Below, in pieces: positions 1 through 9,597 of a stretch of 64,000 bases of DNA; positions within the stretch are counted from its first letter, which is position 1; every line of letters starts with the position of its first letter. The stretch is from NCBI RefSeq assembly GCF_000243715.2, contig NZ_AHMO02000008.1, positions 235,001 through 299,000 on the forward strand, read 5' to 3'. Both the position numbers and the translations under genes were made by a program. Below the pieces are notes generated by a model. That model saw only the letters and a list, made by a program, of their open reading frames with translations, was not told the origin of the DNA and did not search any database. Source of the stretch: Leptospira broomii serovar Hurstbridge str. 5399 (GTDB taxonomy: Bacteria; Spirochaetota; Leptospiria; Leptospirales; Leptospiraceae).

Positions 1-939
1 CCCCTTTCTGAATTCTTTGTCCCTTGGGAAGAATTTTAACGGCTGCCCGTCTTCTAAGATTGAACCATCCAGGGTCAGATATTTACGCAGATCCTTTGAT
101 AAAGAAAAAATTCCCTTATAAGTAATTTCGTCGAACGCAAAGAGTTTCGAGGATAATTTTCGTGTTTCCAATTTCTCGGTCAAAACTTCGTTTGAAAGAA
201 TCGGACTTCCTGAGTTGGAAGCGATGATAAATCCCCAAGTTGAAGTGAATGACGGAACGTAGATACTGTAACTTTCTACAGAAGTAAAAGATTTACGAAT
301 TGTTCTCCGTAGCGTAGCGTGCTGCTCCCAGACCGACGGAGATAGTTCCAGCGCTTGAAGTGCCAGATATCCGTTCTTATTTAATTTCCGGGCACATAGA
401 GCATAAAATTCCTGAGTGTATAAGCGGATCGCAGGTCCATCTAAAAGAATATCAGTAATATCCGTGATGATGACATCGAAGGTTTCGTTTGTATCTTCCA
501 GATACTTACGACCGTCCATATGCAGTAATTTCGTACGAGAATCTGAAAAAGCTTCTGAATTCCAATCCGGCAGTTTATCTTTGCAAAAGTCTACGAATTG
601 TCCGTCGATATCTACCATAACGGCCAATTCTACGCTCGGGTGCTTAAGAACTTCCCGAAGGGTAGCGCCTTCTCCGCCTCCCAAAATTAAAACTTTCTTA
701 GGTTCAGGATGGGCTAACATTGCCGGCTGAACCAAGCATTCGTGAAACAAATGCTCGTCAGCCTCGGCAGATTGTACTGCGCCATCTAGCACCATTGTTC
801 TTCCAAAAGCAGTAAGATTGTGTAGCTCAACTTGCTGGAACTCCGTCCGGAAGCTAGTTGAGTTCTTCTCTTTTAAGAACTGATGCATCTCTCGATAGTC
901 TACCTGCTCGGTAAACCACGACTTTGTAGTCGAATCCAT
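1..939 (-). CDS. speE: Spermidine synthase (polyamine aminopropyltransferase), 3' end cut by window edge
   Basis: Transfers the aminopropyl group of decarboxylated S-adenosylmethionine to putrescine, giving spermidine. I translated the minus strand from the ATG at 939; the frame stays open to base 1, so at least 313 residues are present and the stop lies outside. The class I methyltransferase-like core is clear: gate region with HECLVQPAMLAHPEPKK (residues 66-82), cofactor loop GGGEG (87-91), acidic Asp110 in VMVDIDG, MDGRKYL (141-147) and the catalytic loop DITDILLDGPA (160-170). It starts 25 bases after speD and is certainly co-transcribed with it, so decarboxylase and aminopropyltransferase form one operon. 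The length exceeds the usual roughly 285 residues, so a C-terminal extension is likely. Confidence 0.93.
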   Translation of the reverse strand, partial: MDSTTKSWFTEQVDYREMHQFLKEKNSTSFRTEFQQVELHNLTAFGRTMVLDGAVQSAEADEHLFHECLVQPAMLAHPEPKKVLILGGGEGATLREVLKHPSVELAVMVDIDGQFVDFCKDKLPDWNSEAFSDSRTKLLHMDGRKYLEDTNETFDVIITDITDILLDGPAIRLYTQEFYALCARKLNKNGYLALQALELSPSVWEQHATLRRTIRKSFTSVESYSIYVPSFTSTWGFIIASNSGSPILSNEVLTEKLETRKLSSKLFAFDEITYKGIFSLSKDLRKYLTLDGSILEDGQPLKFFPRDKEFRKG

Positions 940-964
940 TTTACTTTCCTTTAGCGTCTGTGTC

Positions 965-1381
965 TTAAGCAGATCGCTCCTCATAACGATTGATTACCTT
1001 AGTAGGTTTCCATAAATTTTGCAGGTAAGCTCCGAAAGGGATAACGTCGATCGTTTTACCGCAAGTGAATATATCCAAAAAGCAAGAATTGAACTCGGGA
1101 TAGGTGTGAATACTTGCATGCGATTCCGAAAGCAAGAATAGAATCGTTACTCCGTGCGGATCAAACCGATGTTCTACCTTATTCAGGATCGTAGCTCCGA
1201 TCGAAACGATCGCTTCTTCCATATCCTTTGCAATTTGCTCGGCATCGTCCAAATCGATTTGGCATCCGACAAAATCGGTCATTAAATGCCTTCCGTAAAA
1301 TTCGTATCCGAGTTCCTTTTCTAGTTCCATTGTACCGTTTTCAATTGGCTTTACCAGATCTTTAGTATGAATAATTGACAT
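965..1381 (-). CDS. speD: S-adenosylmethionine decarboxylase proenzyme (short, class 1B type)
   Basis: Makes decarboxylated S-adenosylmethionine, the aminopropyl donor for SpeE encoded just downstream. The 138-residue length matches the short archaeal/Gram-positive type, not the large E. coli enzyme. The self-cleavage site is visible as LSESHASIHTYPE (residues 84-96): Ser87 should become the pyruvoyl group, His92 and Cys107 (in DIFTCG) are the expected processing and proton-donor residues. A purine-rich AGAGGA lies upstream of the ATG, and the leader holds a small TGGGA/TCCCA inverted repeat near 1458-1474. First gene of the speD-speE unit. Confidence 0.96.
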   Translation of the reverse strand: MSIIHTKDLVKPIENGTMELEKELGYEFYGRHLMTDFVGCQIDLDDAEQIAKDMEEAIVSIGATILNKVEHRFDPHGVTILFLLSESHASIHTYPEFNSCFLDIFTCGKTIDVIPFGAYLQNLWKPTKVINRYEERSA

Positions 1382-1495
1382 AAAAATAATATTTCCTCTT
1401 TTTCTAACAAGGAAGCAGCAAGGCGTGGCACACCCTCTCTTCCATCCGCCGAATCTGGGATATTTTTTCCCAAATTCAAAACTGATCTATATAAA

Positions 1496-1891
1496 TTAGA
1501 GTATTGTAGGAGGCGGGAGTGAGAGAAAAAAATAGAGTAGAAGGGGGAAGACCGTTAGTCCTCCCGAGATATCAATAAAAAAGCTGTTGGAATTGGACCG
1601 GATTAATCGAAAACCGAGTAGGGGAAGAGACTCCTCACCCGATTCTTCTCTGGTTTGGGACTCGAAATAGGACCCGGTATACAAGCCTTCTCGCTCGTAA
1701 ATATTATGTCTTTGGTTCTTGAGAATCAAAACCTCTCGACTAATACCAGACCAATCGCCGTTCCAGATATCGATCGTATCTATCACAGCGTCCATCCCGA
1801 GGGAATACAATAGGACGCTCAAGATCGCACTTTGGAAAATCTTGAATCTTCCTCCGATCCGTTCCCTAGTATTTACGACGGCAAATTGCAT
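1496..1891 (-). CDS. Possible small protein of unknown function
   Basis: A 131-codon open frame on the minus strand in the 736-base space between speD and the patatin gene. I do not recognise the protein. In its favour are an AAGGAG a few bases before the ATG and reasonable codon use over the first 100 codons, including a Trp-rich patch DIWNGDWSG. Against it are the lack of any known family, the Leu/Phe/Pro-rich tail, and a competing plus-strand frame over part of it. The rest of the gap (1382-1495 and 1892-2117) shows nothing else that I can name. Treat as a candidate only. Confidence 0.3.
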   Translation of the reverse strand: MQFAVVNTRERIGGRFKIFQSAILSVLLYSLGMDAVIDTIDIWNGDWSGISREVLILKNQRHNIYEREGLYTGSYFESQTREESGEESLPLLGFRLIRSNSNSFFIDISGGLTVFPLLLYFFLSLPPPTIL

Positions 1892-2117
1892 ACGCTCCTT
1901 AGACGATTGTTAGTAAGAATTCCTAAGTCAATTCTAAAAAGAGTAAATTCTCACTTTTTGCGCAGTAATTATGCCATTTGTATCACTTATGGGCAAGAAA
2001 ATTGGCAATTTAGGTTGCAAAAAAGATCGGAAAACGCCGAAAAATCGATACAAGTTTTGAACAGAACGATCTACATCCTGCTTGCGAAACCTCCCCTTTT
2101 ACAAATCCTAGAATCCA

Positions 2118-3119
2118 ATGAGTTCTTATTTTTCTCCCGGAGAATTTGATAAATCCCCAAGTTCAAACGCCCTTCCTCATGCAAAAAAACAATCTAGAGC
2201 CCTAGTCGTTGCGGGCGGAGGTATGAAAGGATCCTTCGCCGGAGGGGCTTTATACGCCCTAAATCAATATGTGCCTTCTACATTCTTCGATTTAATCGTA
2301 GGAGTATCGTCGGGATCCTGTGCTGCGGCGTATTATACGACCGGCTATGAGGCTGGCCCAGAAGAAAGTATCCGAATTTTGGATATTTGGAGAAAAGAAT
2401 TAGTAGGAAATAAACTCATTAACCTACTCAATCCGTTTAAAGGAAAAACAATTCTAGACCAAGAGTATCTAATCGATTATTTATTCGGCGCCAAATATCG
2501 TCTTCCTTCGGAATACCTGGAAAAAAAGGAAACGACTCCTTTTTACGTGGTAGTAACCAATTTAGCTAAAATAAGAGCCGAGTACGTTCGAGCTACGACT
2601 TCGAATGTATTACATTTATTGAAAGCAGCCACCTCTTTACCCATTGCCACTCGAGGAAAATGGAGACTGGAGGAAGAATACTTTGGAGACGGAGGTATTT
2701 CCGATCCGATTCCGTTGGAAAAAGTAATCGAGGCAGGCTATAAAGATATAACTGTCGTACTGAACTCTCCGAAAGAGGATCTTTCGGATCCGATTCCTAA
2801 TATCCAAGGATGGTTGTCTTATCCGTCGGATAAAAAACTCTACCATATGATAACTAAAGTCCACCATACGATGTACAATCGCGCCCTAAAAATCATGCAA
2901 TCGCCGCCGAAAGGAATCAAGATCAGAGTCATCTCCCCTAAGATTTCCGAGTTAAGTATGGTAAGTACGAGTGCGAGATTATTAAATCGCTCCGTTACCC
3001 GAGGTATGGAAGCCGGCCATCGAGCCGTTACAAATCTGCTCGCTGAACTTTCGTCCTTGCGGAACAAATCCAAAATTTTTCAGAAACTTTGGATACCGAC
3101 CGTTAAACCGGATCCTTAA
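2118..3119 (+). CDS. Patatin-like phospholipase
   Basis: Serine lipid acyl hydrolase of the patatin/RssA family, probably acting on phospholipids at the inner membrane. All signature elements are present in 333 residues: oxyanion-hole glycine loop GGGMKG (33-38), nucleophile elbow GVSSG (62-66) with Ser64, and the dyad aspartate Asp191 in GDGGISDP (190-197). There is no signal peptide, so the protein is probably cytosolic or peripheral. The upstream ribosome site is weak. The gene converges on the sigma-like gene, with only 7 bases between the two stop codons and no room for a conventional terminator. Confidence 0.92.
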   Translation: MSSYFSPGEFDKSPSSNALPHAKKQSRALVVAGGGMKGSFAGGALYALNQYVPSTFFDLIVGVSSGSCAAAYYTTGYEAGPEESIRILDIWRKELVGNKLINLLNPFKGKTILDQEYLIDYLFGAKYRLPSEYLEKKETTPFYVVVTNLAKIRAEYVRATTSNVLHLLKAATSLPIATRGKWRLEEEYFGDGGISDPIPLEKVIEAGYKDITVVLNSPKEDLSDPIPNIQGWLSYPSDKKLYHMITKVHHTMYNRALKIMQSPPKGIKIRVISPKISELSMVSTSARLLNRSVTRGMEAGHRAVTNLLAELSSLRNKSKIFQKLWIPTVKPDP

Positions 3120-3126
3120 TCCGTCG

Positions 3127-3957
3127 TTAAGCGACCTTGGAAAATCCGATCTCCTTCCAGTGGCTACGTTCTCGAATCGTTCGAATAGCATCGTAATAAA
3201 TTCTGCGAACGCTATGTTCGCTAAAACTTAAATAGACGCTAATTCGACGAAAACTTTTTTCTTCATTGATACGATCCATTTTACGGAGCCAATCTCTCTT
3301 TCTTTGCCTCCATTTATTTACTGCGCCTCGATCAACGGAGTGGATTCGTCCAAAGAGCACCAATAATTGATCCGAAATCGCTTTCCTTCTCAGCCTATGA
3401 GTTCTTACTTCCTCTTCGTCCTCGGCAAGGTACGTCCTGAATTGCATATCGATCAATTTCAGCCTGGAGCGTAATAAACGGATATCCCGCAAGTTCAATC
3501 GAATCTTATGCTTCATTTTAACTATCAAGCAAGCTAAAGGAGAAAGTTCCGACAAAGTTTTCCGGACCAGGACGCCGATATTTTCTTCCTCTAAAACGAT
3601 CTTTCTCTCGAAGCTGGCGCTTTCATCATACCCTCGCTCTTCCGATATGATGATCAACTTTTCCCTTCTTTCTTTTGAAATTTCCTTTTTCCTTTGATTT
3701 AGAATTAAGTTCTTAATAAAAACGGTCAGGTAGGCCGGAAAGTTTCTATAGTTTCCTGTTCGGAAAATCTCCAAGCATCGGTCCGCATTTTGAATCAGAT
3801 GTAAAGTCACTTCCGAACTTACATCCTCGTCCAATTGAAATCGACCGATGCATATTTCTCTAACCCATACCCAGGCTTCTTTCAGAAACGCATCCTTTCT
3901 GCCCGTCTTAAAATATTCTTGAACTGATAAATTTAATTTTTGATCTCGATTCAGCAT
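3127..3957 (-). CDS. Sigma-70-like RNA polymerase sigma factor with long central insertion
   Basis: The N-terminal half resembles sigma region 2 (acidic helix with DVSSEVTLHLIQNADRCLE, then a basic FPAYLTVFIKNLILNQRKKE segment), and the last 40 residues look like a region 4 helix-turn-helix (ISVYLSFSEHSVRRIYYDAIR). Between them is a very basic stretch of about 100 residues rich in Arg, longer than in ordinary ECF factors. The frame is open from a TTG at 3969, but ATG at 3957 (MLNRDQK) is the more natural start; neither has a strong ribosome site. No anti-sigma gene is adjacent. The assignment rests on overall pattern and is moderately secure. Confidence 0.66.
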   Translation of the reverse strand: MLNRDQKLNLSVQEYFKTGRKDAFLKEAWVWVREICIGRFQLDEDVSSEVTLHLIQNADRCLEIFRTGNYRNFPAYLTVFIKNLILNQRKKEISKERREKLIIISEERGYDESASFERKIVLEEENIGVLVRKTLSELSPLACLIVKMKHKIRLNLRDIRLLRSRLKLIDMQFRTYLAEDEEEVRTHRLRRKAISDQLLVLFGRIHSVDRGAVNKWRQRKRDWLRKMDRINEEKSFRRISVYLSFSEHSVRRIYYDAIRTIRERSHWKEIGFSKVA

Positions 3958-4126
3958 GAACTCATTCAATGGAACCGAAGATTTTTATCCAGCAATTCAA
4001 CTACGAAGAAAATACACGTTATCCGCTTATTCGTTAGCTAAGGCGTAATTTTTTGATTTTTTTCTTAGAGAAAAGACCGCCGGAACATGTCGGCGGATGG
4101 AGAATCGGTTTTCTAAATAAAGAATC

Positions 4127-4690
4127 TTATGCTGGAAGAATTCCAGGATCGAAATCTTCCGAAGGAATCGGAGTACAGCCGGGCAATTTCGTCCAATCAG
4201 GGTGATCTCCTATATGACGATACGTATGTTTCCAAAGAATCCGATCCTTTAAAACCAGGAAGGCGCCGGGCATTTGAAGTAAGTGAGGCCCCTGCACTCC
4301 GTAAAAATTTCCTTTCGTAATAGCGCGCAACGCGCTAACCCAAACCTCAGGTCCAGCTAACTCAAGAAATCCACCGTCTTGAAGATCGGCCAATCGAAAG
4401 AGAATCGTTTTCGGATCTCCGATAGCACTCGCTTCGGGCCAAAATCGTTGAAAGAATTCTTCTCCATCCCGGGCCGTATCGGGATAAATAAACAGAATGG
4501 GAGGAAAAGCGGGTATCGATTCCGCCATTAATCTCAGATCCGCAACGGTTTCCCTACAGAAAATACAACCTAGATGACGTAGGAAGATTAATAAGACGGG
4601 TTTCGCCGGAAGATTTTCTCCCAACACGGTTCCGATCAACCGTCTACCTTCCACTGGATGAGATAAAAACTCTTTCGGCAGGAATTTCAT
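4127..4690 (-). CDS. Peroxiredoxin-like (AhpC/TSA, SelL-related) redox protein
   Basis: A thioredoxin-fold protein of 187 residues with the active-site pair Cys42 and Cys45 in the motif LGCIFCRET, after a beta strand PVLLIFLRH. This arrangement matches the PRX-like2/SelL-related group, whose selenocysteine positions are replaced by cysteine here. The likely role is thiol-dependent peroxide or disulfide reduction in the cytosol; no signal peptide is present. It is divergent from the TerC gene with 81 bases between their start codons, so the two promoters must lie in that stretch. Confidence 0.75.
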   Translation of the reverse strand: MKFLPKEFLSHPVEGRRLIGTVLGENLPAKPVLLIFLRHLGCIFCRETVADLRLMAESIPAFPPILFIYPDTARDGEEFFQRFWPEASAIGDPKTILFRLADLQDGGFLELAGPEVWVSALRAITKGNFYGVQGPHLLQMPGAFLVLKDRILWKHTYRHIGDHPDWTKLPGCTPIPSEDFDPGILPA

Positions 4691-4771
4691 TTTGCACGCC
4701 CAAAATCAGTCCTTTCCGCGCCGTCGGAAATCGATTGCTTTTCTAGGTTTCTATACAATTTTCTTCTCCGA

Positions 4772-5485
4772 ATGGAATTACAAATATTAGACTCCCTTAT
4801 AGCTTTATTTTCTCTCACTGCTATGGAAGTCGTCCTAGGAATCGACAATATCGTCTTCTTATCCATCATCGTCGGCAAACTCCCGAAAAATCGACAGACG
4901 CAGGGACGGAGCATCGGATTGATAGCCGCGCTCGGTTTAAGAATCGTTCTATTATTCACAGTTAGTTGGCTGGCAAATCTTACGAACGAATTGATTGTCA
5001 TCTCCAACTTTAGCGTCTCCGGAAGAGATTTAATCATGTTATCTGGAGGCCTTTTCTTAATCGCCAAAAGCACAGGCGAGATCCACCATAAGATCGAACT
5101 AGGAGAAAAAAGTTCCCGGTCCGAAACGAAAAAAGCCTCTTTCGCGAGCGTGGTAACACAGATAATAGTACTAGATATCATCTTTTCGGTCGATTCCATT
5201 ATCACCGCAGTCGGTCTGTCCGGAGAATTTTATATAATGGTAATCGCAGTAATACTTTCATTAGTTATCATGTTGATTTTTTCGGGATCGGTTAGCGATT
5301 TTATAAATAATCATCCTACCATGAAAATTTTGGCCTTATCATTTCTGATAATGGTAGGGGTCATGCTATTTGCCGACGGACTTCATTTTCATATCCCCAA
5401 GGGCTATATCTACTTCGCAATGGCCTTCTCTCTTTTGGTGGAATTCATAAATATGCGGGTTCGAAAGGTAGATCCTTCCCTATAA
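4772..5485 (+). CDS. TerC-family integral membrane protein
   Basis: Seven or so hydrophobic segments over 237 residues, with the two TerC signature acidic sites: Asp25 in [11 protein letters not shown] (22-32) and Asp135/Asp141 in [11 protein letters not shown] (133-143). Family members (TerC, YgdQ, Alx) have been linked to metal (especially manganese) export and to tellurite resistance; the substrate here cannot be read from sequence. A short hydrophilic loop around residues 105-122 is charged. The 3' end overlaps the convergent secernin gene by 41 bases, which is tight even for this compact region. Confidence 0.88.
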   Translation: MELQILDSLIALFSLTAMEVVLGIDNIVFLSIIVGKLPKNRQTQGRSIGLIAALGLRIVLLFTVSWLANLTNELIVISNFSVSGRDLIMLSGGLFLIAKSTGEIHHKIELGEKSSRSETKKASFASVVTQIIVLDIIFSVDSIITAVGLSGEFYIMVIAVILSLVIMLIFSGSVSDFINNHPTMKILALSFLIMVGVMLFADGLHFHIPKGYIYFAMAFSLLVEFINMRVRKVDPSL

Positions 5486-6896
5486 GTACAGAATCCGTAA
5501 TTCTAGCTTTTCTGTTCCATAAAAACCAGCTAGCTCTATAAAGTGGAGCGAGCCACGGGCGTGTGAAAAGCCTTCCCTTAACGGCCAACTCGGCTACTTG
5601 CATTCTCCATTTTTGATAGGATCGTACCGCTTCGGCAATCGCTTCTTCGGATAAAGTATCCAACGATACGCCCTTCCCTTTTTTAGAGAGAATGATCTGG
5701 CTTTTTTTCAAAAGGGATTCTTGCACGTCTTTTAATTCCGCGCCGAAAACGGAAATAGCGTCGGAATAATTTCTGAGACAAAGTCTGTACAGTGTTTCGT
5801 GACTCCACCAAAGCGAAGTATCAGGACTAGCCCCGGGTTGAACGATCATGCCTTCTGATGCGGCCATTCCCGGAACTGAGAAAGGGAGAAAAATGGAAAT
5901 CGCCGGAATGGAAGTGCCTGTCGCCCAAAACTGGGACCGTTTGGAGTCGATATCGATTTCCGCGACAAAAGATCCGTTCGTTTGATTCGGAGTAATAAAC
6001 CCCGTCGCATGCAGGCATACGGAACCCATCCCCGAGCTTGCGGGGGAAAATCCGGAATCCCTGGGCGGAAAACCGCCAGGCCCTCCTCCCACCTTCGATT
6101 TTGGGCCTCCTTGACCCTCTAATCGCAGAATTTCCATCGCTTTGGGAATATTCATTTTCTCGCCGGCGGAATTTCCCTCTCGCATCGTTACATCTCTTCT
6201 TACTTTACATTTACTGAATGTAGTATAAAAGGAATCCGAAAAAGATTCCCTAAAAGAAAAAGTCGCACCTTTTGCAAGCCAACCTTGACTACGTGCGTAA
6301 TCGATCGCGTCCGGATGTAGATCGTCGTAATCGGATTCCAATGTTAATCCGTTCGAAATCGAATAGAACCCTCTTATTTTCTTCCACGCCCAAAAACGTC
6401 CCGCCGTTTCCAGAACATATGCGTCTTTAGCGTCGGCGATAATAAAACTATTATGATAAAAGAATTTCTTATTTAAGTATCCGCCGCAGGCGTCTTGGCC
6501 GAACCTTTCGACAAGATCGACGATTAATTCGAGAGCTTCCGCAGAATTCTGGCATCGCTCGAGTGCGACGCGAATCATGTCCATTCCGGTAAGACCGTTA
6601 TTCTTTCCTTCTATCCGGATTTTCGTAAAAACGGCTTCGTTACCGATGACTACTCCTTTTGAATTCGCGCCCATTTCGGCGCCCCACATATGAAACGGTT
6701 TAGAAACCAGGATTTCATAGGTCTCTTTGACTTGAGGAATATCACGATACGTGATTCTGGCAGTTTGTGAAGAATGCTTTCTAGCCGGAAAGCGAACCAG
6801 ACATTGCGCCTCATTCGGTTCCCTATCCGAATTCTTTCCAAAAATCATTTTCCCTGAAGCGGTAATATCCGGAGTGGCGACGAATGTATCACACAT
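5445..6896 (-). CDS. C69-family peptidase / secernin-like N-terminal nucleophile hydrolase
   Basis: Starts [10 protein letters not shown], so Cys2 would become the N-terminal nucleophile after removal of Met, as in dipeptidase A and secernins. Further family hallmarks are [12 protein letters not shown] (20-31), the [20 protein letters not shown] region, and an [12 protein letters not shown] block. The 483-residue length fits the secernin group, which is usually taken as cytosolic; some members are dipeptidases while the activity of others is unproven. No signal peptide. It overlaps the end of the TerC gene on the opposite strand, and lies 73 bases downstream of the phosphatase gene on its own strand. 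Confidence 0.86.
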   Translation of the reverse strand: MCDTFVATPDITASGKMIFGKNSDREPNEAQCLVRFPARKHSSQTARITYRDIPQVKETYEILVSKPFHMWGAEMGANSKGVVIGNEAVFTKIRIEGKNNGLTGMDMIRVALERCQNSAEALELIVDLVERFGQDACGGYLNKKFFYHNSFIIADAKDAYVLETAGRFWAWKKIRGFYSISNGLTLESDYDDLHPDAIDYARSQGWLAKGATFSFRESFSDSFYTTFSKCKVRRDVTMREGNSAGEKMNIPKAMEILRLEGQGGPKSKVGGGPGGFPPRDSGFSPASSGMGSVCLHATGFITPNQTNGSFVAEIDIDSKRSQFWATGTSIPAISIFLPFSVPGMAASEGMIVQPGASPDTSLWWSHETLYRLCLRNYSDAISVFGAELKDVQESLLKKSQIILSKKGKGVSLDTLSEEAIAEAVRSYQKWRMQVAELAVKGRLFTRPWLAPLYRASWFLWNRKARITDSVLIGKDLPFEPAYL

Positions 6897-6969
6897 AGGC
6901 CGGAATCTTACTCGGTTTCGGGGTTAGGGCAAGCGGTTTTTAATTATAAGTTCCCGATGATTTATCAAT

Positions 6970-8295
6970 CTAAACAACTTCGATTAGAAGCATTGTCATA
7001 TCGTCCAGCATAGCGGACCGATGAAGAGAAGCGATATCCTCGCCTAACTCGCTTAATAATTGCTTCCCTCGCAACGCGGAATTCTTTTTGACTAAAGAAA
7101 CAAACGCGTCGTAGCCGAAAAATTCCCTTCCCTCTCCGAAGAATTCGAATAAGCCGTCCGAAAACAGGAGAATGCGATCTCCCGACTTTAAGATTCTACT
7201 ATAATCTCTATTTCGGAGCTGGGGTAAGGCCAGCAAAACCGTTCCCCGACCTTCCAACTGAGAGACGTTTCCGTCATCTTCGATCAAAACTGCAGGATGA
7301 TGTCCCGCGTAAGCGTAAACTAGCTCTTTCGTTTTCGGATCCAATCTCAGATACACCGCAGTGATAAAAAAACCGCCTATCATGGTCATTAGAGATTCGT
7401 GAATTAAGGATAATGCCTTTGCCGGCGAATCCGTTTGGGGAGCGGTCATCTTGAACGCCATGACCGCCATAGCCGAAACCATCGCCGCGGAAATCCCGTG
7501 CCCTGCCGCGTCCGCAAAAAAGAAATTCAATTTTCCGTCAGAACCCGCTTCCGATTTTATCAAATCCCCGCCCACACTTACCAAGGGTCGAAAATACGAG
7601 TGAATCCTAAAGGCGCCCGTTTCAGGAAATTCCAGGTCCACCAAACTCTTCTGAGTCGATTGCGCAAGTTGGAGTTCCTCCTCTATATTCGCCTGGAATT
7701 TTTCCAATTGAGCGTCGGCTTGCACCAGCGTATCGAATGTCTTGAGTCGAAATCCTAATATAAGAACGGCCAATATGGAAGAGGAAACGATTCCGAAATA
7801 ATACATTCCGACTTCGATCCGCGGATTAATGCAATTGATCCCCACAAAAATGGCTACGGAAAGAAAAACTAATAGATACGGAATGAGTAACTTTCTGTTA
7901 TTAAACGAAACCCCGGCGCTTAGACTCACTAAAATCATTCCGAATAGATAGCCTAGATAGAGGCCGTTCGAATATAAAAGGTAGTAGGAATGGATACTCA
8001 TCAGTCCGAAGTGAAACAGCAAAATATATTCGCTGATATTTCGAAACGTACGCATCCAGTAGCTGCAAAAAAAGGAAAGTACGATCAGTGAGACATGAAG
8101 GATTCTAATCCAGCGAGGATCCTGCAATCCGTTTTGTGAAGGATCGCCGAACAGCAATCCGAAGCCCGCAAAAAAGGCGAATAAAGAAAGTGCGAAACGA
8201 AATCTAGAAAGGGATTCTTGATATAGAAATCCCTTTAAACCGCTTAACGCGAGTTCATCCTCCCGCTTGTTGAAAAAAATGCTCCTTGTAGACAT
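6970..8295 (-). CDS. Membrane-bound SpoIIE-type PP2C serine/threonine phosphatase
   Basis: The N-terminal 185 residues hold about six or seven hydrophobic helices; a coiled-coil linker (about 187-220, AQLEKFQANIEEELQLAQ) leads to a PP2C phosphatase domain. Metal-binding motifs are intact: VGGD (241-244), DAAGHGISAA (262-271) and the terminal DDMTMLL (431-437). Such proteins dephosphorylate STAS anti-anti-sigma proteins in partner-switching pathways; a STAS gene is present at 56645-56986. The start overlaps the upstream thioesterase gene by 41 bases, so translation is probably coupled. The signal sensed by the membrane part is unknown. Confidence 0.9.
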   Translation of the reverse strand: MSTRSIFFNKREDELALSGLKGFLYQESLSRFRFALSLFAFFAGFGLLFGDPSQNGLQDPRWIRILHVSLIVLSFFCSYWMRTFRNISEYILLFHFGLMSIHSYYLLYSNGLYLGYLFGMILVSLSAGVSFNNRKLLIPYLLVFLSVAIFVGINCINPRIEVGMYYFGIVSSSILAVLILGFRLKTFDTLVQADAQLEKFQANIEEELQLAQSTQKSLVDLEFPETGAFRIHSYFRPLVSVGGDLIKSEAGSDGKLNFFFADAAGHGISAAMVSAMAVMAFKMTAPQTDSPAKALSLIHESLMTMIGGFFITAVYLRLDPKTKELVYAYAGHHPAVLIEDDGNVSQLEGRGTVLLALPQLRNRDYSRILKSGDRILLFSDGLFEFFGEGREFFGYDAFVSLVKKNSALRGKQLLSELGEDIASLHRSAMLDDMTMLLIEVV

Positions 8296-8680
8296 CAGGA
8301 ATCGCTGTAGGCCTGCCGGTTAAGAAGTTAAACCATAGAAAATCCGCATGACCCGTCAAGACGCATTCCCCTTGAGCATTCCACATCGTACAGAGCATAG
8401 AAAAGGAGCGATTCCCCGCGGATTCCACTTTTATCGTGATTTCAATCGTTTCGGGAAAACGAACCTGCTTGCGATAATCCATCTCGATATGGGTTATTAC
8501 CGGACCTCCTTCGTTCGGTTTCTGAGGAGATTCCCAAAGCTTCCTTTCTTCGAAAAAAGAGGCTCTTGCAGTTTCAAAATACTTCGCATAAACCACGTTA
8601 TTTACATGTCCGAAGGCATCCATATCCCCCCAGGCCACTTTTTGAAATAAGCTATACGGATATTTTTCGGGTTTAGGCAT
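8255..8680 (-). CDS. Acyl-CoA thioesterase, 4HBT hot-dog fold (YbgC/FadM-like)
   Basis: 141 residues with the 4-hydroxybenzoyl-CoA thioesterase signature WGDMDAFGHVNNVVYAKYFE (17-36); Asp21 is the expected catalytic acid. The family hydrolyses acyl-CoA thioesters in the cytosol; the chain length preferred here is not predictable. It is the upstream gene of a two-gene unit, its 3' end overlapping the phosphatase start by 41 bases. That link is positional only; I see no functional reason for it. Confidence 0.9.
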   Translation of the reverse strand: MPKPEKYPYSLFQKVAWGDMDAFGHVNNVVYAKYFETARASFFEERKLWESPQKPNEGGPVITHIEMDYRKQVRFPETIEITIKVESAGNRSFSMLCTMWNAQGECVLTGHADFLWFNFLTGRPTAIPDVYKEHFFQQAGG

Positions 8681-8856
8681 ATAAGACCAGAAAACTTAGA
8701 TTCCACTTTAGGGAAAAGTGAATAATTCCTGAATTAGAAGAGTTAAATACGGTTTGAAATTAAAATCTTACCATGATGTCGCGATAGAATGAATACGAAC
8801 GTATTTTAGTATTATTTAAATCTTCGATATACGTTTGCTTTATAAGAAAAATAAAA

Positions 8857-9277
8857 GGGGCCTGCCTGTAAGCCGGATTCTGTATCGAAAGGCCTCTCTC
8901 GAAGCTTTCCGACGATGATCATTTATCTTGGTTCGAAAGTTACCGATCAAACTCTTTGCTCCCTACCCACGACCTTGCGGAATCCGCAACTGACGGTCGC
9001 CTATTCGGGATTGCACCGGGGAGGGTTTACCTTGCCCATTCTTTCACAAGAATGGCGGTGGGCTCTTACCCCGCCGTTTCACCCTTACCTCAAACGAATT
9101 CGAGGCGGTCTATTCTCTGCTGCACTTTCCATACCCTTCTCTTCTTTCGAAAGAGAAGAATTCCGGGGATTACCCGGTCCCGCGATTCCATGGTGTCCGG
9201 ACTTTCCTCACACTCTACCCTGGGAAGGCAAATTGCCATTCCGTGAGTAAGAGAAGCGCGATCATCCGGCAGGCCCC
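8857..9277 (-). ncRNA. rnpB: RNase P RNA, bacterial class A
   Basis: The catalytic RNA of tRNA 5' maturation. Read on the minus strand, the conserved core GAGGAAAGTCCGGACACC lies near the 5' end (complement of about 9195-9212), and the 3' end reads ACAGAATCCGGCTTACAGGC (complement of 8865-8884). The ends pair as helix P1: GGGGCCTGCC at the 5' end (9277-9268) with GGCAGGCCCC at the 3' end (8866-8857). The size of about 421 nt is slightly above the E. coli RNA. A U-rich run TTTTATTTTTCTT follows P1 and may terminate transcription. Open frames on the plus strand here are antisense shadows. Confidence 0.95.
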
Positions 9278-9597
9278 TAAAATCGATTCTCCAGGATGCC
9301 CCTTAGACAGCGAACCGTTTCCCGTTCAGTTTCGGCGAATTTACCCGATTTTTAACGCTTTCTTAATTGGCCGACCCTGATCCCTAACGGCCTTGCCAAT
9401 TGCGCAATTCTACGGACGTGCTACGCTTTCCTTAGTTATGAAAGCGTCTCAGTTCCTTCTCAAAGGAAAATTAACAACCAATCCAGAAAGAGTGCGAGGA
9501 TTTTTAGAACGAACTTACTTTTTTTCTAAATCACAACCAGACAATGGCACAGGAATTGCACTAATAACAGTGAACCCTCGGAAAAGGAGATAAAAAG
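9278..9597. other. Intergenic stretch between rnpB and the TPR gene; one hairpin, no gene
   Basis: Divergent control region of 320 bases that must hold the rnpB promoter (minus) and that of the TPR gene (plus). I find no convincing consensus promoter. An 8-bp inverted repeat ACGCTTTC/GAAAGCGT with a 9-base loop is present at 9423-9447. A strong AAGGAG sits near 9586-9591 for the next gene. A 66-codon open frame here has no recognisable content and I do not call it. Confidence 0.45.

Noticed and set aside
1832..2149. A 105-codon plus-strand frame before the patatin gene
   Set aside because: It overlaps the patatin start, has no ribosome site and no protein-like pattern.
8915..9250. Two plus-strand open frames of 111 and 96 codons
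   Set aside because: They are antisense to the RNase P RNA, whose conserved core and paired ends explain this sequence.
9393..9593. A 66-codon plus-strand frame upstream of the TPR gene
   Set aside because: No ribosome site or recognisable content; it ends within the ribosome site of the real gene.
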